Of a stretch of 64,000 nucleotides of DNA, positions 26,544-35,057 are shown in pieces. The notes beneath the pieces were generated by a model. It had not been told where the DNA came from. It worked only from the letters and a program-made list of their open reading frames with translations, and did no database searches. A program made the translations under genes and the position numbers. The number at the start of each line of letters is the position of its first letter. Within the stretch, counting starts at the first letter, position 1. Origin of the DNA: Caballeronia humi (GTDB taxonomy: Bacteria > Pseudomonadota > Gammaproteobacteria > Burkholderiales > Burkholderiaceae); NCBI RefSeq assembly GCF_001544475.1, contig NZ_FCNW02000023.1, positions 33,232 through 97,231 of the forward strand. Reading direction: 5' to 3'.

Positions 26544-28128
26544 GAACCATGCTGCGGCAACGCTCGTCCTCCCTTCCACCGAAACCGCGGCACCGGCCGC
26601 GCCCGCCGCGCCCGCTGCGCCCGCCGAACGACGGACCTCGCGGAAGAAACGCTGGATCATCGGGGCGATCCTCGTCGGCGCGGCGCTCGTCGCGGGGCGC
26701 ATGTGGTGGCATGCCCACTATTACCAGGAGACGGAAAACGCCTTCCTCGACGGCGATGTCACGCTCGTTTCACCGCGCGTGTCGGGCACGGTACGCGTGG
26801 TGTTCGTCCGTGACAACCAGCGGGTGAACGCCGGCGACCTGCTGCTGGAACTCGATGAGGCGGACCACGAGATCAAGGTCCAGCAGGCGTTAGCGGAACT
26901 CAGCGAAGTCGACGCTCACATCAAGCAGGTCGAAGCGCAAGTGCAGCAGTCGGCCGCCGAATCCGCGTCGGCCCGCGCTCAGGTGGCGCGGGCCGAGGCG
27001 CAGGCGCGCCGCGCCCGCGCGGACGCTTCGCGCTATGAGTCGGCGTACACCGACAACATCAAGGCCGTGTCGAAGCAGGAGCTGGACAACGCGAACGCCG
27101 CGAACGAGGTGGCGGCGTCGGAACTGCGCGCGCAGAAGGATCAGGCGACCGCCGCTCTGGCCAAGCAATCGTCGCTCGCCGCGTCCAGGTCCACCCTGCT
27201 CGCACACCGGGACGTCCTGCTCGCCCATTTGCAGGAAGCCCGGCAGAACCTCGGCTACAACAGGATCTATGCGCCCGTGAGCGGCCGGATCGGGAAAAAG
27301 AACGTGGAAGTCGGGTCGCGCATCCAGTCCGGCCAGCAGGTGCTGGCCATCGTGCAGGACAGCGTGTGGATCAATGCGAACTTCAAGGAAACCCAGCTTG
27401 CCGGCCTGGCTCAAGGACAACGGGTTCAGGTTCGTATCGACGCCGTTCCCGGGCACACCTTCGTCGGCCGTATCGACAGTTTCTCGCCCGCCTCGGGTGC
27501 TCATTTCGCCTTGCTTCCACCGGACAACGCCACCGGCAATTTCACCAAGATCGTCCAGCGCGTGCCAGTCAAGATCGTCCTCGATCCTGAGTCCGTCGGA
27601 GCCTTCAAGGATCAACTCATGCCGGGCATGTCCGCCCTGGTGGAAATCGATCTGCGGCAGACGCAAGGGGCCGCCGGCGTCAGAACCGCAAAGTCTCCAC
27701 CTGAGCGGCAGGCTCCGCACGCCCAGTCTCAAGACGCTGTGCCTGCTGCGCATCCTGCTGCGCGGCTGTCCGCGGTAACGAGCGCGCCTATGGCACCAGT
27801 CATGGCCACGCGTGCTGAGACCGCAGACGAGATGGAAAAACGGGTGCTCGCAACGGGATGGTCACGGCCAGCCAGCGCGAGCGCCGCCCGTCCGGCCACG
27901 GTTGTTGCCAGGAAGGCCCAAAAGGCCGAGACGGCACCGAAGACCGAGACAGACGACGAGATGGAAAAGCGGGTGCTCGAAAGGGGCTGGAGCCACCAGT
28001 CCGGCGCGAGCGCCGGCCGGGCAACTGAATCGTCCCGGGATGCGACGCGGCCGCAAGCCGAGCGGCGCGGATACGTTCGCACCGATGTCCCGGTCGTGGA
28101 GCACAGCCTGCGCCCGGGTGGCCTATGA
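26536..28128 (+). CDS. emrA: EmrA/HlyD-type membrane fusion protein with repeated C-terminal extension
   Basis: 530 residues; the ATG at 26536 overlaps the previous stop by 8 bases, with GGGAGG just before it. An Ala/Pro-rich N-terminus is followed by one membrane helix (about residues 38-55), the HlyD barrel start FLDGDVTLVSPRVSGTVRVV, a long periplasmic coiled coil (about 115-240, Ala/Gln/Glu-rich), and NLGYNRIYAPVSGRIGKKNVEVGSRI split across the returning lipoyl half. It links the inner-membrane pump at 28125 to the outer-membrane channel at 29705. Ordinary EmrA ends near residue 390. Here about 140 more residues follow, holding two copies of a DEMEKRVL-x2-GWS unit about 43 residues apart. 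The function of the tail is unknown. Confidence 0.9.
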   Translation: MAENHAAATLVLPSTETAAPAAPAAPAAPAERRTSRKKRWIIGAILVGAALVAGRMWWHAHYYQETENAFLDGDVTLVSPRVSGTVRVVFVRDNQRVNAGDLLLELDEADHEIKVQQALAELSEVDAHIKQVEAQVQQSAAESASARAQVARAEAQARRARADASRYESAYTDNIKAVSKQELDNANAANEVAASELRAQKDQATAALAKQSSLAASRSTLLAHRDVLLAHLQEARQNLGYNRIYAPVSGRIGKKNVEVGSRIQSGQQVLAIVQDSVWINANFKETQLAGLAQGQRVQVRIDAVPGHTFVGRIDSFSPASGAHFALLPPDNATGNFTKIVQRVPVKIVLDPESVGAFKDQLMPGMSALVEIDLRQTQGAAGVRTAKSPPERQAPHAQSQDAVPAAHPAARLSAVTSAPMAPVMATRAETADEMEKRVLATGWSRPASASAARPATVVARKAQKAETAPKTETDDEMEKRVLERGWSHQSGASAGRATESSRDATRPQAERRGYVRTDVPVVEHSLRPGGL

Positions 28129-29708
28129 AGCCTGACGCCATCGACAGGCCAGCCTCCGCGTCTCCAGAGACCCCGGACGCAGCGCTTCGGCGCACCTGGA
28201 TAGCGGTCGCGGCCGCGATCCTCGGCGTCTTCATGTCCATCCTGGACATCCAGATCACGAATGCCTCGCTGAAGGAAATTTTCGGGTCCTTGTCCGCGAC
28301 GCAGGATGAGGGCTCGTGGATGTCGACCGCGTATCTGGCGGCCGAGGTGACGGTAATCCCGTTGACGACTTTCTTCATGACCGTTTTCGGCTTGCGCAAC
28401 TACATGCTGGCCAACTCGGTTCTTTTCGTGATCTTCTCGACCTTGTGCGGCTTCGCATGGAACCTCCAGAGCATGATCGTGTTCCGGATGCTGCAGGGGC
28501 TGGCCGGCGGTGGCCTGATCCCGATGGCCATGACCCTGCTGCTGACGCGGCTGCCGCCACAGAAGCGCATGACGGGCCTCGCCTGGATGATGCTCTCCAC
28601 CACGCTCGCGCCGACGCTCGGCCCGACGATCGGCGGCATCCTGACGGATCTCTATGGCTGGCCTTCGATCTTCTTCATCAACTGGGCGCCGGGTGTCCTG
28701 ATGGTGCTCGGTCTCGCGTATGGGCTGGACCGCGGCGCGAGCAAGCCGCAAATCCTCCAGCAGGCGGACTGGCTGGCCATCGCGACCATGGCCACGGGAC
28801 TCGTGTCGCTCATCATCTTCCTGGAGGAGGGCAACACCCGGGACTGGTTCGATTCGCGCTTCGTTCAATTCTTCTTCGTATCGGCGCTCGTGAACCTGAG
28901 CCTATGGATCTTCCTCATGCTGTCGCGGAAGAATCCCTTCGTGAACCTCGGGCTGTTCGGGCGCCGCAATTTCGGTGTGTCTTCCGTCGTGGGCGCCACG
29001 ACCGGCATGGCGCTCTACGGCTCCACGTTCCTGTTGCCGCTGTTTCTCGCGCAGATTGCGGGTTACAACTCCCGGCAGATCGGAATGGTGATCATGTGGA
29101 TGGGCCTGCCCCAGTTGGTGATGATGCCCATCGTCGCCAGGCTCTCGAAGGTCTATGACAACCGGCTTATCTGCTCGGTGGGCCTGGTGCTCTTCGCGAT
29201 GTCATCGTTCATGAACACCACCATGACGGCGGACACGATGAGCGACCAGTTGATCGCCTCGCAGGTTTTGAGAGGCCTCGGCCAGCCGATGATCGTGCTG
29301 ACCCTGTCCAATTTCGCCACGGTCAGGATGGAAATGCACAACATGTCCTCCGCCTCGAGTCTCTTCAACATGTCGAGAATCCTGGGGGGCGCGGTCGGCA
29401 CCGCCATCCTGGCGACCCTGCTCACGCTGCGCGAAAAGTACCACTCGGTGCGGCTGGGCGAATCGGTGACCGCGTTCTCCGACGGCGTCATGTCCCGTGT
29501 CGATCTGTTGTCGTCCGCTTTCTCGCGCGACGCCGGCGACGCAGCCGGCGTAGGCGACCAGGCGCTTGCGACAATCGCGAGACTCGTCAGACGCGAATCG
29601 TTCGTCATGGCGTACAACGACTGTTTTTTCGTGTTGAGCCTTGTTCTGGCTGCTTCCATCGCGGTCCTCTGGCTGTCGGACCGGGTTGTTGCGGGAGGGG
29701 GGAAATGA
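28125..29708 (+). CDS. emrB: EmrB-type drug exporter (MFS, DHA2, 14 TM)
   Basis: 527 residues with about 14 hydrophobic segments. DHA2 motifs are present: LDIQITNASLKEIFGSLSAT in the first helix-loop, SWMSTAYLAAEVTVIPL, MLQGLAGGGLIPMAMTLLL and LGPTIGGILTDLYGWPSIFFIN (motif C region), the latter two shown in pieces along the sequence. Its ATG overlaps the EmrA-type stop, so the two are co-translated. It is a proton-driven pump that would move the cluster product out through the EmrA-like adaptor and the NodT-like channel. It may also give self-resistance. Confidence 0.93.
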   Translation: MKPDAIDRPASASPETPDAALRRTWIAVAAAILGVFMSILDIQITNASLKEIFGSLSATQDEGSWMSTAYLAAEVTVIPLTTFFMTVFGLRNYMLANSVLFVIFSTLCGFAWNLQSMIVFRMLQGLAGGGLIPMAMTLLLTRLPPQKRMTGLAWMMLSTTLAPTLGPTIGGILTDLYGWPSIFFINWAPGVLMVLGLAYGLDRGASKPQILQQADWLAIATMATGLVSLIIFLEEGNTRDWFDSRFVQFFFVSALVNLSLWIFLMLSRKNPFVNLGLFGRRNFGVSSVVGATTGMALYGSTFLLPLFLAQIAGYNSRQIGMVIMWMGLPQLVMMPIVARLSKVYDNRLICSVGLVLFAMSSFMNTTMTADTMSDQLIASQVLRGLGQPMIVLTLSNFATVRMEMHNMSSASSLFNMSRILGGAVGTAILATLLTLREKYHSVRLGESVTAFSDGVMSRVDLLSSAFSRDAGDAAGVGDQALATIARLVRRESFVMAYNDCFFVLSLVLAASIAVLWLSDRVVAGGGK

Positions 29709-31162
29709 TGGCAAGCAACAAAAGACGCTGGCTTCCGCTCTGCTTCGTCCTGCTGCTGCAGGCCGGTTGCGCCACGGGCCCGTTGACGCCGATCGAGGGA
29801 CCCGTCGTGACGCCCGCGCGCTTCAAGGGCGGCGACCCGGCAGCCGCTTCCGTACAAGGCGAATGGTGGAAGGTTTACCACGACGACGTCCTGAACAGCC
29901 TGGTCGAGACGACGCTGCACAACAACCCCAACCTCGATGTCGCATTTGCGAGGTTGCGGGCGGCGCGCGAGGAGGTCAAGGGCACGTCGGCTGGCTTCCT
30001 GCCGCGCGTCGACGCCAACGCGGGATTCAGCTACTCGCACACGTCGCAGTTCACGCCGTTTGGCGAGGCGCTGGGACAGCAGTCCATCAAGGGCAGGGAG
30101 TATGCGGTCGGAGCCTCGGTGGCCTGGGAACCGGACGTCTGGGGGCGCGTGGCCAACGCCGTCACGGTGGCCAACACCAAGGTCGAACTCGCGAAGATCG
30201 AAGTCGACTCCTACATGCTCATCCTCTGCGCCGAGGTGGTCCAGTTCTATTGGCAAATGCGCTCGGCGGAACTCGACCTGGCGATCCTGCAGGCATTCCG
30301 GCAGACCCGCTCCGAAACCGAGCAGGTGATGGCGTCGCAGTACAAGGGCGGCCTGATTGGAGAACTGGAACTGGCCCGGGCGCGCTCCGATGTCGCGACC
30401 GCCGCGGCGGAACTTGAGGAAGCCCGCAAGCGGCGTGACCTCAACGAGCACAGCCTGGCGACCTTGACCGGGAGCCCGATCGCGTCTTTCTCGGTGCCGC
30501 CTGCCTTCGCGGACGCCAAGCGCGATTTCCTGCTGCCCGCGCCGCCGAGGATGGCGCCCGGCGTGCCGGCGGACATACTCGCGCGTCGCCCGGACCTGGC
30601 TGCGACCGCTCAGAACATCCGTGCCACCATCGCCGACAGGAACATCGCCGAGACCGCGTTCTATCCCACCATCAAGCTGACGGGCAATTTCGGCTTCGCG
30701 TCGATGGAGCTTCGCAATCTGACGAACGGGCAGCAATTCTCGTTCGGGCCGCTCGCCATTTCGCTTCCGATTTTCGATGGCGGCAGGAACAAGGCGAATC
30801 TGGCCGCGGCGGATGCACGCTACCAGGAGGCCGTGGCGGCGCACAAGAGCAAGCTGCTCCTGGCGCTCAAGGAAGTCGACGACGCGCTGACGGAGGTCTC
30901 CTCGAACGAAGCGGCGCTCGAACAGCGGCAAAAGGCTCTGGACGCTGCCCGTCGCGCCGAGGTGGTCGCCAGGTTCCGCTTCGACAAAGGCCTGGGCAAC
31001 TACTTCGACGTGCTGGAATCGCAACGCACGATCCTCTCGATCGAAAGGGCGATGCTGCAGAACCGCTCGCAATCGCTGGTGTCGAGCGTTCAACTGGTGC
31101 GTGCCGTCGGAGGCGGCTGGAAGGCGGACGAGGCCGTCTCGGCCGCCCAGTCGTACCGTTGA
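29705..31162 (+). CDS. NodT/OprM-type outer membrane efflux lipoprotein
   Basis: 485 residues; the start overlaps the EmrB-type stop (AATGATG). The N-terminus MMASNKRRWLPLCFVLLLQAGC is a lipoprotein signal with a lipobox Cys near residue 22. Two TolC-like repeats follow, with NPNLDVAFARLRAAREEVKG, VAWEPDVWGRVANAVTVA and SLPIFDGGRNKANLAAADA, and PGVPADILARRPDLAATAQN in the linker. It would form the outer-membrane duct of the tripartite exporter with the two preceding genes. It ends the plus-strand run that began at 14978. Confidence 0.93.
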   Translation: MMASNKRRWLPLCFVLLLQAGCATGPLTPIEGPVVTPARFKGGDPAAASVQGEWWKVYHDDVLNSLVETTLHNNPNLDVAFARLRAAREEVKGTSAGFLPRVDANAGFSYSHTSQFTPFGEALGQQSIKGREYAVGASVAWEPDVWGRVANAVTVANTKVELAKIEVDSYMLILCAEVVQFYWQMRSAELDLAILQAFRQTRSETEQVMASQYKGGLIGELELARARSDVATAAAELEEARKRRDLNEHSLATLTGSPIASFSVPPAFADAKRDFLLPAPPRMAPGVPADILARRPDLAATAQNIRATIADRNIAETAFYPTIKLTGNFGFASMELRNLTNGQQFSFGPLAISLPIFDGGRNKANLAAADARYQEAVAAHKSKLLLALKEVDDALTEVSSNEAALEQRQKALDAARRAEVVARFRFDKGLGNYFDVLESQRTILSIERAMLQNRSQSLVSSVQLVRAVGGGWKADEAVSAAQSYR

Positions 31163-31167
31163 GAGAT

Positions 31168-31195
31168 GCCCGCCTCACGACGCGAATGCGCGGGC
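31168..31195. terminator. Possible bidirectional terminator hairpin
   Basis: GCCCGC (31168-31173) and GCGGGC (31190-31195) can pair around a 16-base loop, in the short gap between two genes that converge. There is no T-run, so this is weak as an intrinsic terminator and could be chance in GC-rich DNA. Confidence 0.25.
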
Positions 31196-31199
31196 TCGT

Positions 31200-31412
31200 T
31201 CAGCTCTTCAGCTTGCGGCCCGCCATGGCGCACATCGGACAAAAGCCGATGAAGCCCATTGCGACGAATGAGGCGCCCGAGGCCGCCAGTGCCCATTTGA
31301 GCCACGGTTCCAACGGCACGAGGAACGCTCCGACCACGACGGCCAGGCCCACGATGGTCCGCAGGGAGCGCTCCCACACCGGCAGGTTCTTTTGAAAAAA
31401 GAAGGTAGACAT
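31200..31412 (-). CDS. DUF2892 (YgaP-like) small membrane protein
   Basis: 70 residues matching DUF2892: NLPVWERSLRTIVGLAVVVG (start of the domain, with the conserved RxxRxxxG pattern), then two membrane helices ending GFIGFCPMCAMAG, whose CPM segment is typical. AAAGGAA precedes the ATG. It is on the opposite strand to all other cluster genes and faces away from the ECF sigma gene. Such proteins often accompany rhodanese or sulfur-handling genes; with a cysteine-using NRPS nearby a sulfur link is conceivable but not shown. Confidence 0.82.
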   Translation of the reverse strand: MSTFFFQKNLPVWERSLRTIVGLAVVVGAFLVPLEPWLKWALAASGASFVAMGFIGFCPMCAMAGRKLKS

Positions 31413-31520
31413 ACACGTTCCTTTCGGGTCGATAGGGTTTGGTGGACGAAGCCCACCTATGCAAGAGCCGTGTCGAAGCCAAAAGGATTCAAATATTTTT
31501 CCAGGCCTGCGAGGTCCGGC

Positions 31521-32060
31521 ATGAAGATAGATCCTGTAGTAGTCGAAGCCGCATGCAAGGGTGATTCATCGGCACTCGATCAGCTGCTTACGCACTCGCG
31601 GCCGGACCTCAAGCGCTTTGCGCGAAGAGTGTGCGCCACCAGCGAAGACGCCGAAGACGCCGTTCAGGTGGCCTTGTGGAAGATGCACAGGAACATCGGC
31701 GGCCTTCGTACGGTGTCGGCATTCGCCGCATGGATTTTTCGCATCATTGAACGCGAATGTTTCCGCACCTTCAGAGCGCTCAAGAACACGCAGCCGATCG
31801 ACGAGCAACTCGAAGCATCGCTGCCGGCAGCCCACGCGCGCGATGAACTACGCCAGGATCTCATCGCCGCCATTGCCGCGCTGCCGCCGGCGTACAGCGA
31901 GATCCTCATCATGCGCGACGTCAACGAATGGACTGCTCCCGAGGCCGCGGCTCAACTGGGCATCACGGTGGAGGCAGCCAAGAGCCGGCTGCACCGGGCG
32001 CGCAGTCTCATGCGAGAGCGGTTATCAGCGGGGCAATATCATGTAAGCGATGCGAGTTGA
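31521..32060 (+). CDS. ECF-type RNA polymerase sigma factor
   Basis: 179 residues from an ATG with GAGGT six bases upstream. Region 2 is seen in LKRFARRVCATSEDAEDAVQVALWKMHRNI and VSAFAAWIFRIIERECFRTF (shown here in two parts), and region 4 in LPPAYSEILIMRDVNEWTAP then AAAQLGITVEAAKSRLHRAR, the helix-turn-helix that reads -35 DNA. No anti-sigma gene is adjacent. It overlaps the start of the phosphopantetheinyl transferase gene by 11 bases and diverges from the DUF2892 gene. It could switch on the PKS operon, but I found no clear ECF promoter upstream of 14978. ECF factors of this short type often respond to envelope stress or oxidants. Confidence 0.9.
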   Translation: MKIDPVVVEAACKGDSSALDQLLTHSRPDLKRFARRVCATSEDAEDAVQVALWKMHRNIGGLRTVSAFAAWIFRIIERECFRTFRALKNTQPIDEQLEASLPAAHARDELRQDLIAAIAALPPAYSEILIMRDVNEWTAPEAAAQLGITVEAAKSRLHRARSLMRERLSAGQYHVSDAS

Positions 32061-32766
32061 CGCGGTCGCGTTCAAAAATCACATGCTGACGTCCCGCCCG
32101 ACCCGCATTACGCGCCTTGCGCCTTGCATGGAAGGGTGCATGCAGGTGTGGAAAGCTTCGCTGCAGGAACGACCCTCGGCGGCTGAACTGGATCAGCTGG
32201 CAAGCTCCGAACTCGCGAAAGCGCAGCGCTTCGTCTATGAGGTGCACGCGCGGCGCTACCTTGCGGCGCGCGTGGCGTTGCGAGCAATCCTGGCGATGGA
32301 AACAGGCCTGGCTCCCCGCGATATCGTCATGAGTTATGGTCCATTCGGCAAGCCACGGATCGATGCCCGATTTGGAATCCATTTCAATCTCAGTCACTGC
32401 GAAGACGTCGCACTTGTCGTTGTCTCCCGCAATGGCGAAGTCGGCATCGACATCGAGTGCCCGCGAGAGTTTGCTTACGCGTTGGAGATGGCGCGCGTTC
32501 ATTTTTCTCCACGCGAACGCGAAGAATTTTCCAGGGTGCCAAAGGGAGACATGAACAATGCCTTTCTCCGAGGCTGGACCCGGAAGGAGGCGTGCCTCAA
32601 GGCAACCGGCTCCGGTCTGGCATTGTCGAGTTCAGCATTGGAAACAGGGTTGTGCGCCGGGCGCTGGATCGTTTCGTTCGCGGCGCTGCGCCTGCAACAT
32701 GTGGTCGAAGTGCAATCCTTCGTTGGGCCCGACCGCGAGATTTATTCTGTGGCAGCGTTGCTGTGA
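32050..32766 (+). CDS. Sfp-type 4'-phosphopantetheinyl transferase
   Basis: Transfers phosphopantetheine from CoA to the serines of the ACP and PCP domains, switching the synthases on. Family motifs: VWKASLQ near the start, FGKPRIDARFGIHFNLSHCED (near residue 98, broken here as FGKPRID and FNLSHCED), VGIDIE (magnesium-binding, near 131) and WTRKEACLKATGSGL (near 176). Up to 238 residues if the ATG at 32050 is used, which overlaps the sigma-factor stop. Alternatives are 32083, or 32140 with GAAGGG just upstream, giving 208 residues. Presence inside the cluster strongly supports that all three carriers (ACP1, ACP2, PCP) are serviced here. Confidence 0.92.
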   Translation: MRVDAVAFKNHMLTSRPTRITRLAPCMEGCMQVWKASLQERPSAAELDQLASSELAKAQRFVYEVHARRYLAARVALRAILAMETGLAPRDIVMSYGPFGKPRIDARFGIHFNLSHCEDVALVVVSRNGEVGIDIECPREFAYALEMARVHFSPREREEFSRVPKGDMNNAFLRGWTRKEACLKATGSGLALSSSALETGLCAGRWIVSFAALRLQHVVEVQSFVGPDREIYSVAALL

Positions 32767-33059
32767 GGCCTGCGTGAACGCGTCGTCGGTGGCGGGCACA
32801 TTGCCGACCGCGACGAACCCACCCTTGAGGACGCCCAGGGCGGTGCCTTGCTGCTTTCAAATCAACCCGAAGCAGGAGTGACCGTTTGACCGTGAAAGCG
32901 GTCCTCGCAGCCCATAGTCAGGCGCGCAACTACGAGGGCGATCGCAGGCGCGCCGCGCCGGCAGACCCAGAAACGGAACTCCACTGCGGATACTCCAATC
33001 GATGGACAAACGTGGGGGAATCTGGCGAGCCGCACATGCTTACGAGCGCCCGCACATGC

Positions 33060-33233
33060 TTAAAGCACCACGAGCGAGTGCAGATCGTAACCGGCAGCCC
33101 TAAGTTGTTTTTCAATGCCAGTTGCTTCGGCGCGAAGCATTCCGGCCGTTTCTACATCGCGTCGAGATAATTCTGCGGCCGCGGCTCGCGCCTGTAGGTC
33201 TCTGCACTGTGCAGCCATCTGACTTATATCCAT
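33060..33233 (-). CDS. Small protein of 57 residues
   Basis: A short minus-strand gene: ATG at 33233, TAA at 33060-33062, with GAGG five bases before the ATG. The product starts MDISQMAAQCRDLQAR and ends AAGYDLHSLVVL. It is rich in Ala, Arg, Glu and Leu with a heptad-like pattern, so probably one or two amphipathic helices. No family is recognised. It sits in decayed DNA between the phosphopantetheinyl transferase and a broken antitoxin gene; the 290 bp to its left (32767-33059) show no other gene. A real small protein is plausible because ribosome site, length and composition agree. Confidence 0.5.
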   Translation of the reverse strand: MDISQMAAQCRDLQARAAAAELSRRDVETAGMLRAEATGIEKQLRAAGYDLHSLVVL

Positions 33234-33354
33234 GATTTCCTCTACCGGGTTAGAGCGCTTTTGGCGCTGTCACTCGCGGCACTGTTTTCCGCGATATACC
33301 TGGTCATCGGAAGAAATCGAGCGGAATTTAGCCCTGAGACAAACTATTTACTGT

Positions 33355-33562
33355 CGGTCACCGTCAGGACGATTCCTTCGCGACGCTCTGCGCGTGATTC
33401 GTGCGGCGACAGATATTTCCGGAGACGTCCCAAAGGCGCTCTTTTGGTATCGGAACGAGCCGCTGCCTGTGTACGCGATAAACCCGCCAACGGGTGTCTC
33501 CCAGTCGAGCCGATAGCGTGCTTCGGTTCGTCTCATCCCTGGAAGCGGGCGCGACGGGATGA
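33355..33562 (+). pseudogene. Decayed DUF2384 (ParS/MbcA-type) antitoxin
   Basis: One frame reads SPSGRFLRDALRVIRAATDI then SGDVPKALFWYRNEPLP, and after about 33470 the sense continues in a shifted frame as SRADSVLRFVSSLEAGATG with a stop at 33560-33562. Both halves look like the C-terminal toxin-binding domain of DUF2384/Xre-MbcA-ParS antitoxins, but an in-frame stop and a shift near 33470-33500 separate them, and the N-terminal helix-turn-helix part is not recognisable upstream. No RES-type toxin gene is adjacent. I conclude it is a dead toxin-antitoxin relic at the right border of the biosynthetic cluster. Confidence 0.6.
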
Positions 33563-33641
33563 CAAGCAGACGGTGGTGGGGCCGATCACGCAATCCAGCT
33601 TCTGTCATCATGGCGTGGCTTGAGCAAACCCAAAGGGTGTC

Positions 33642-35057
33642 ATGTCACATCTCGAAGACCAGAAAGCGAGCGCCAGCGCAAACCATCCCGCGCGCGAGGG
33701 CGAAACCCGCGAAAGCGGGATTTACGGAAGCGAGATAAGCGAGGAGCACGACGCTTCGGCAGTCGGGCGCACCGGTCCGCTGAACGAAGCGGCGCTACTC
33801 GGGCGCAAAACGCCGCCGTGGCCGGATTCGGCAGCGGCCAATCCCGGCCACCACGGGCGCGCCGGCGCGCCAGGCGCGGTGCGCGCACTGGCCGGTCTTC
33901 TGTTTGGTCTCGCGCTGCTCGTGGCGGGCAACGGGCTGTTCCAGACGCTGATCCCCTTGCGCATTCTTCAAGCGGGCTATTCGACGTTCGTCACCGGTCT
34001 CATCCAATCGAGCTATTACGCGGGCTTCATATTGGGAGCAGTAGTCAATCGGCGCCTTATCGATCGCATTGGTCAGCATCGGACGTTCGTCGCGTTCTCG
34101 GCGGCAGCGTCGATTCTTGCACTCGCTTTCAGCGCAGCGGAGTCGCCGTGGGTCCTGGGCGGCGTGCGCCTTCTTACGGGCGTCGCGTTCATGGGGTTGT
34201 ACACCTCCGTCGAAAGCTGGCTCAACGGCACGGTCGAGAACGAAAAGCGCGGCCAGGTGTTCGGCCTCTACGCGGCCATCAACTACCTCGCAGTGGGCAG
34301 CGGCCAGTTTCTGCTGAATGTCGGGGCGGGGTCCGGGGCGCAGCAGTTTTCGATCGCCGCGGCCCTTTTTGCTGCGGCAGTGCTGCCGGTCACGCTGATG
34401 GAAGGCTGGCCGGTGAAGGTCAACGACACAAATCTTGATCGCGTACCTGCGCGGACCTGGGGGGAGAGTCTTCGAGAAATGATGGCCCTTGCGCCTCTCG
34501 GGATACCGGGCTGCATTCTTGCCGGCTTCATTTACAGCAACTTCTATGCGCTGATGCCTGTTTATCTTCAACGCTCCGGATTCACGACGGAGGAGCTCGC
34601 GACTTTCATGGGGGTCGCGCTGATTGGCGCCCTGTTGCCGCAGTTTCCGATGGGGCGCCTTTCCGACCGCATCGATCGACGGCGTCTGGTTCTTTGGACA
34701 GCGTCAGTCTCGGCGGTACTCAGCCTCGTGTTGTTCTGCTTCGACTTTCGCATCGTCACATGGTGCGCCACACTGGCCTATGTTGCTGTGACGTTCACGC
34801 AGTACGGGCTTATCGTGTCACACGTACAGGACCGTACGGAGTCGCACCTGCGAGTCGGCGTTTCGGCAATGTTGCTGGTGCTCTTTTCTCTCGGCGGAAT
34901 GACCGGGCCGACGCTGGCGTCCGCGCTGATGACGCTCATCGGGCCGAGTGGGCTCTTCCTGTTCAATGCGCTGTCTTGCGCATTGCTGGCGCTCAGCGCA
35001 AGACACGCGCTCCGATTGTCCACGCGCACGTCGGTGGTCGGTAAGCAATCGAGTTGA
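33642..35057 (+). CDS. MFS transporter (YcaD-like)
   Basis: 471 residues. After an unusual polar N-terminal extension of about 75 residues (rich in Glu, Ser, Gly) come about 12 membrane helices. Pieces typical of YcaD-like MFS proteins: GYSTFVTGLIQSSYYAGFIL, NRRLIDRIGQHRTF (motif A), GVAFMGLYTSVESWLNGTV and LPQFPMGRLSDRIDRRRLV (second motif A). GGGTG precedes the ATG weakly, so a later start cannot be ruled out, but none is better placed. Substrate unknown. It is separate from the exporter of the biosynthetic cluster. Confidence 0.85.
   Translation: MSHLEDQKASASANHPAREGETRESGIYGSEISEEHDASAVGRTGPLNEAALLGRKTPPWPDSAAANPGHHGRAGAPGAVRALAGLLFGLALLVAGNGLFQTLIPLRILQAGYSTFVTGLIQSSYYAGFILGAVVNRRLIDRIGQHRTFVAFSAAASILALAFSAAESPWVLGGVRLLTGVAFMGLYTSVESWLNGTVENEKRGQVFGLYAAINYLAVGSGQFLLNVGAGSGAQQFSIAAALFAAAVLPVTLMEGWPVKVNDTNLDRVPARTWGESLREMMALAPLGIPGCILAGFIYSNFYALMPVYLQRSGFTTEELATFMGVALIGALLPQFPMGRLSDRIDRRRLVLWTASVSAVLSLVLFCFDFRIVTWCATLAYVAVTFTQYGLIVSHVQDRTESHLRVGVSAMLLVLFSLGGMTGPTLASALMTLIGPSGLFLFNALSCALLALSARHALRLSTRTSVVGKQSS

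Noticed and set aside
29153..31093. 646-codon minus-strand open frame
   Set aside because: Antisense of the EmrB-type and NodT-type genes, which have clear family motifs.
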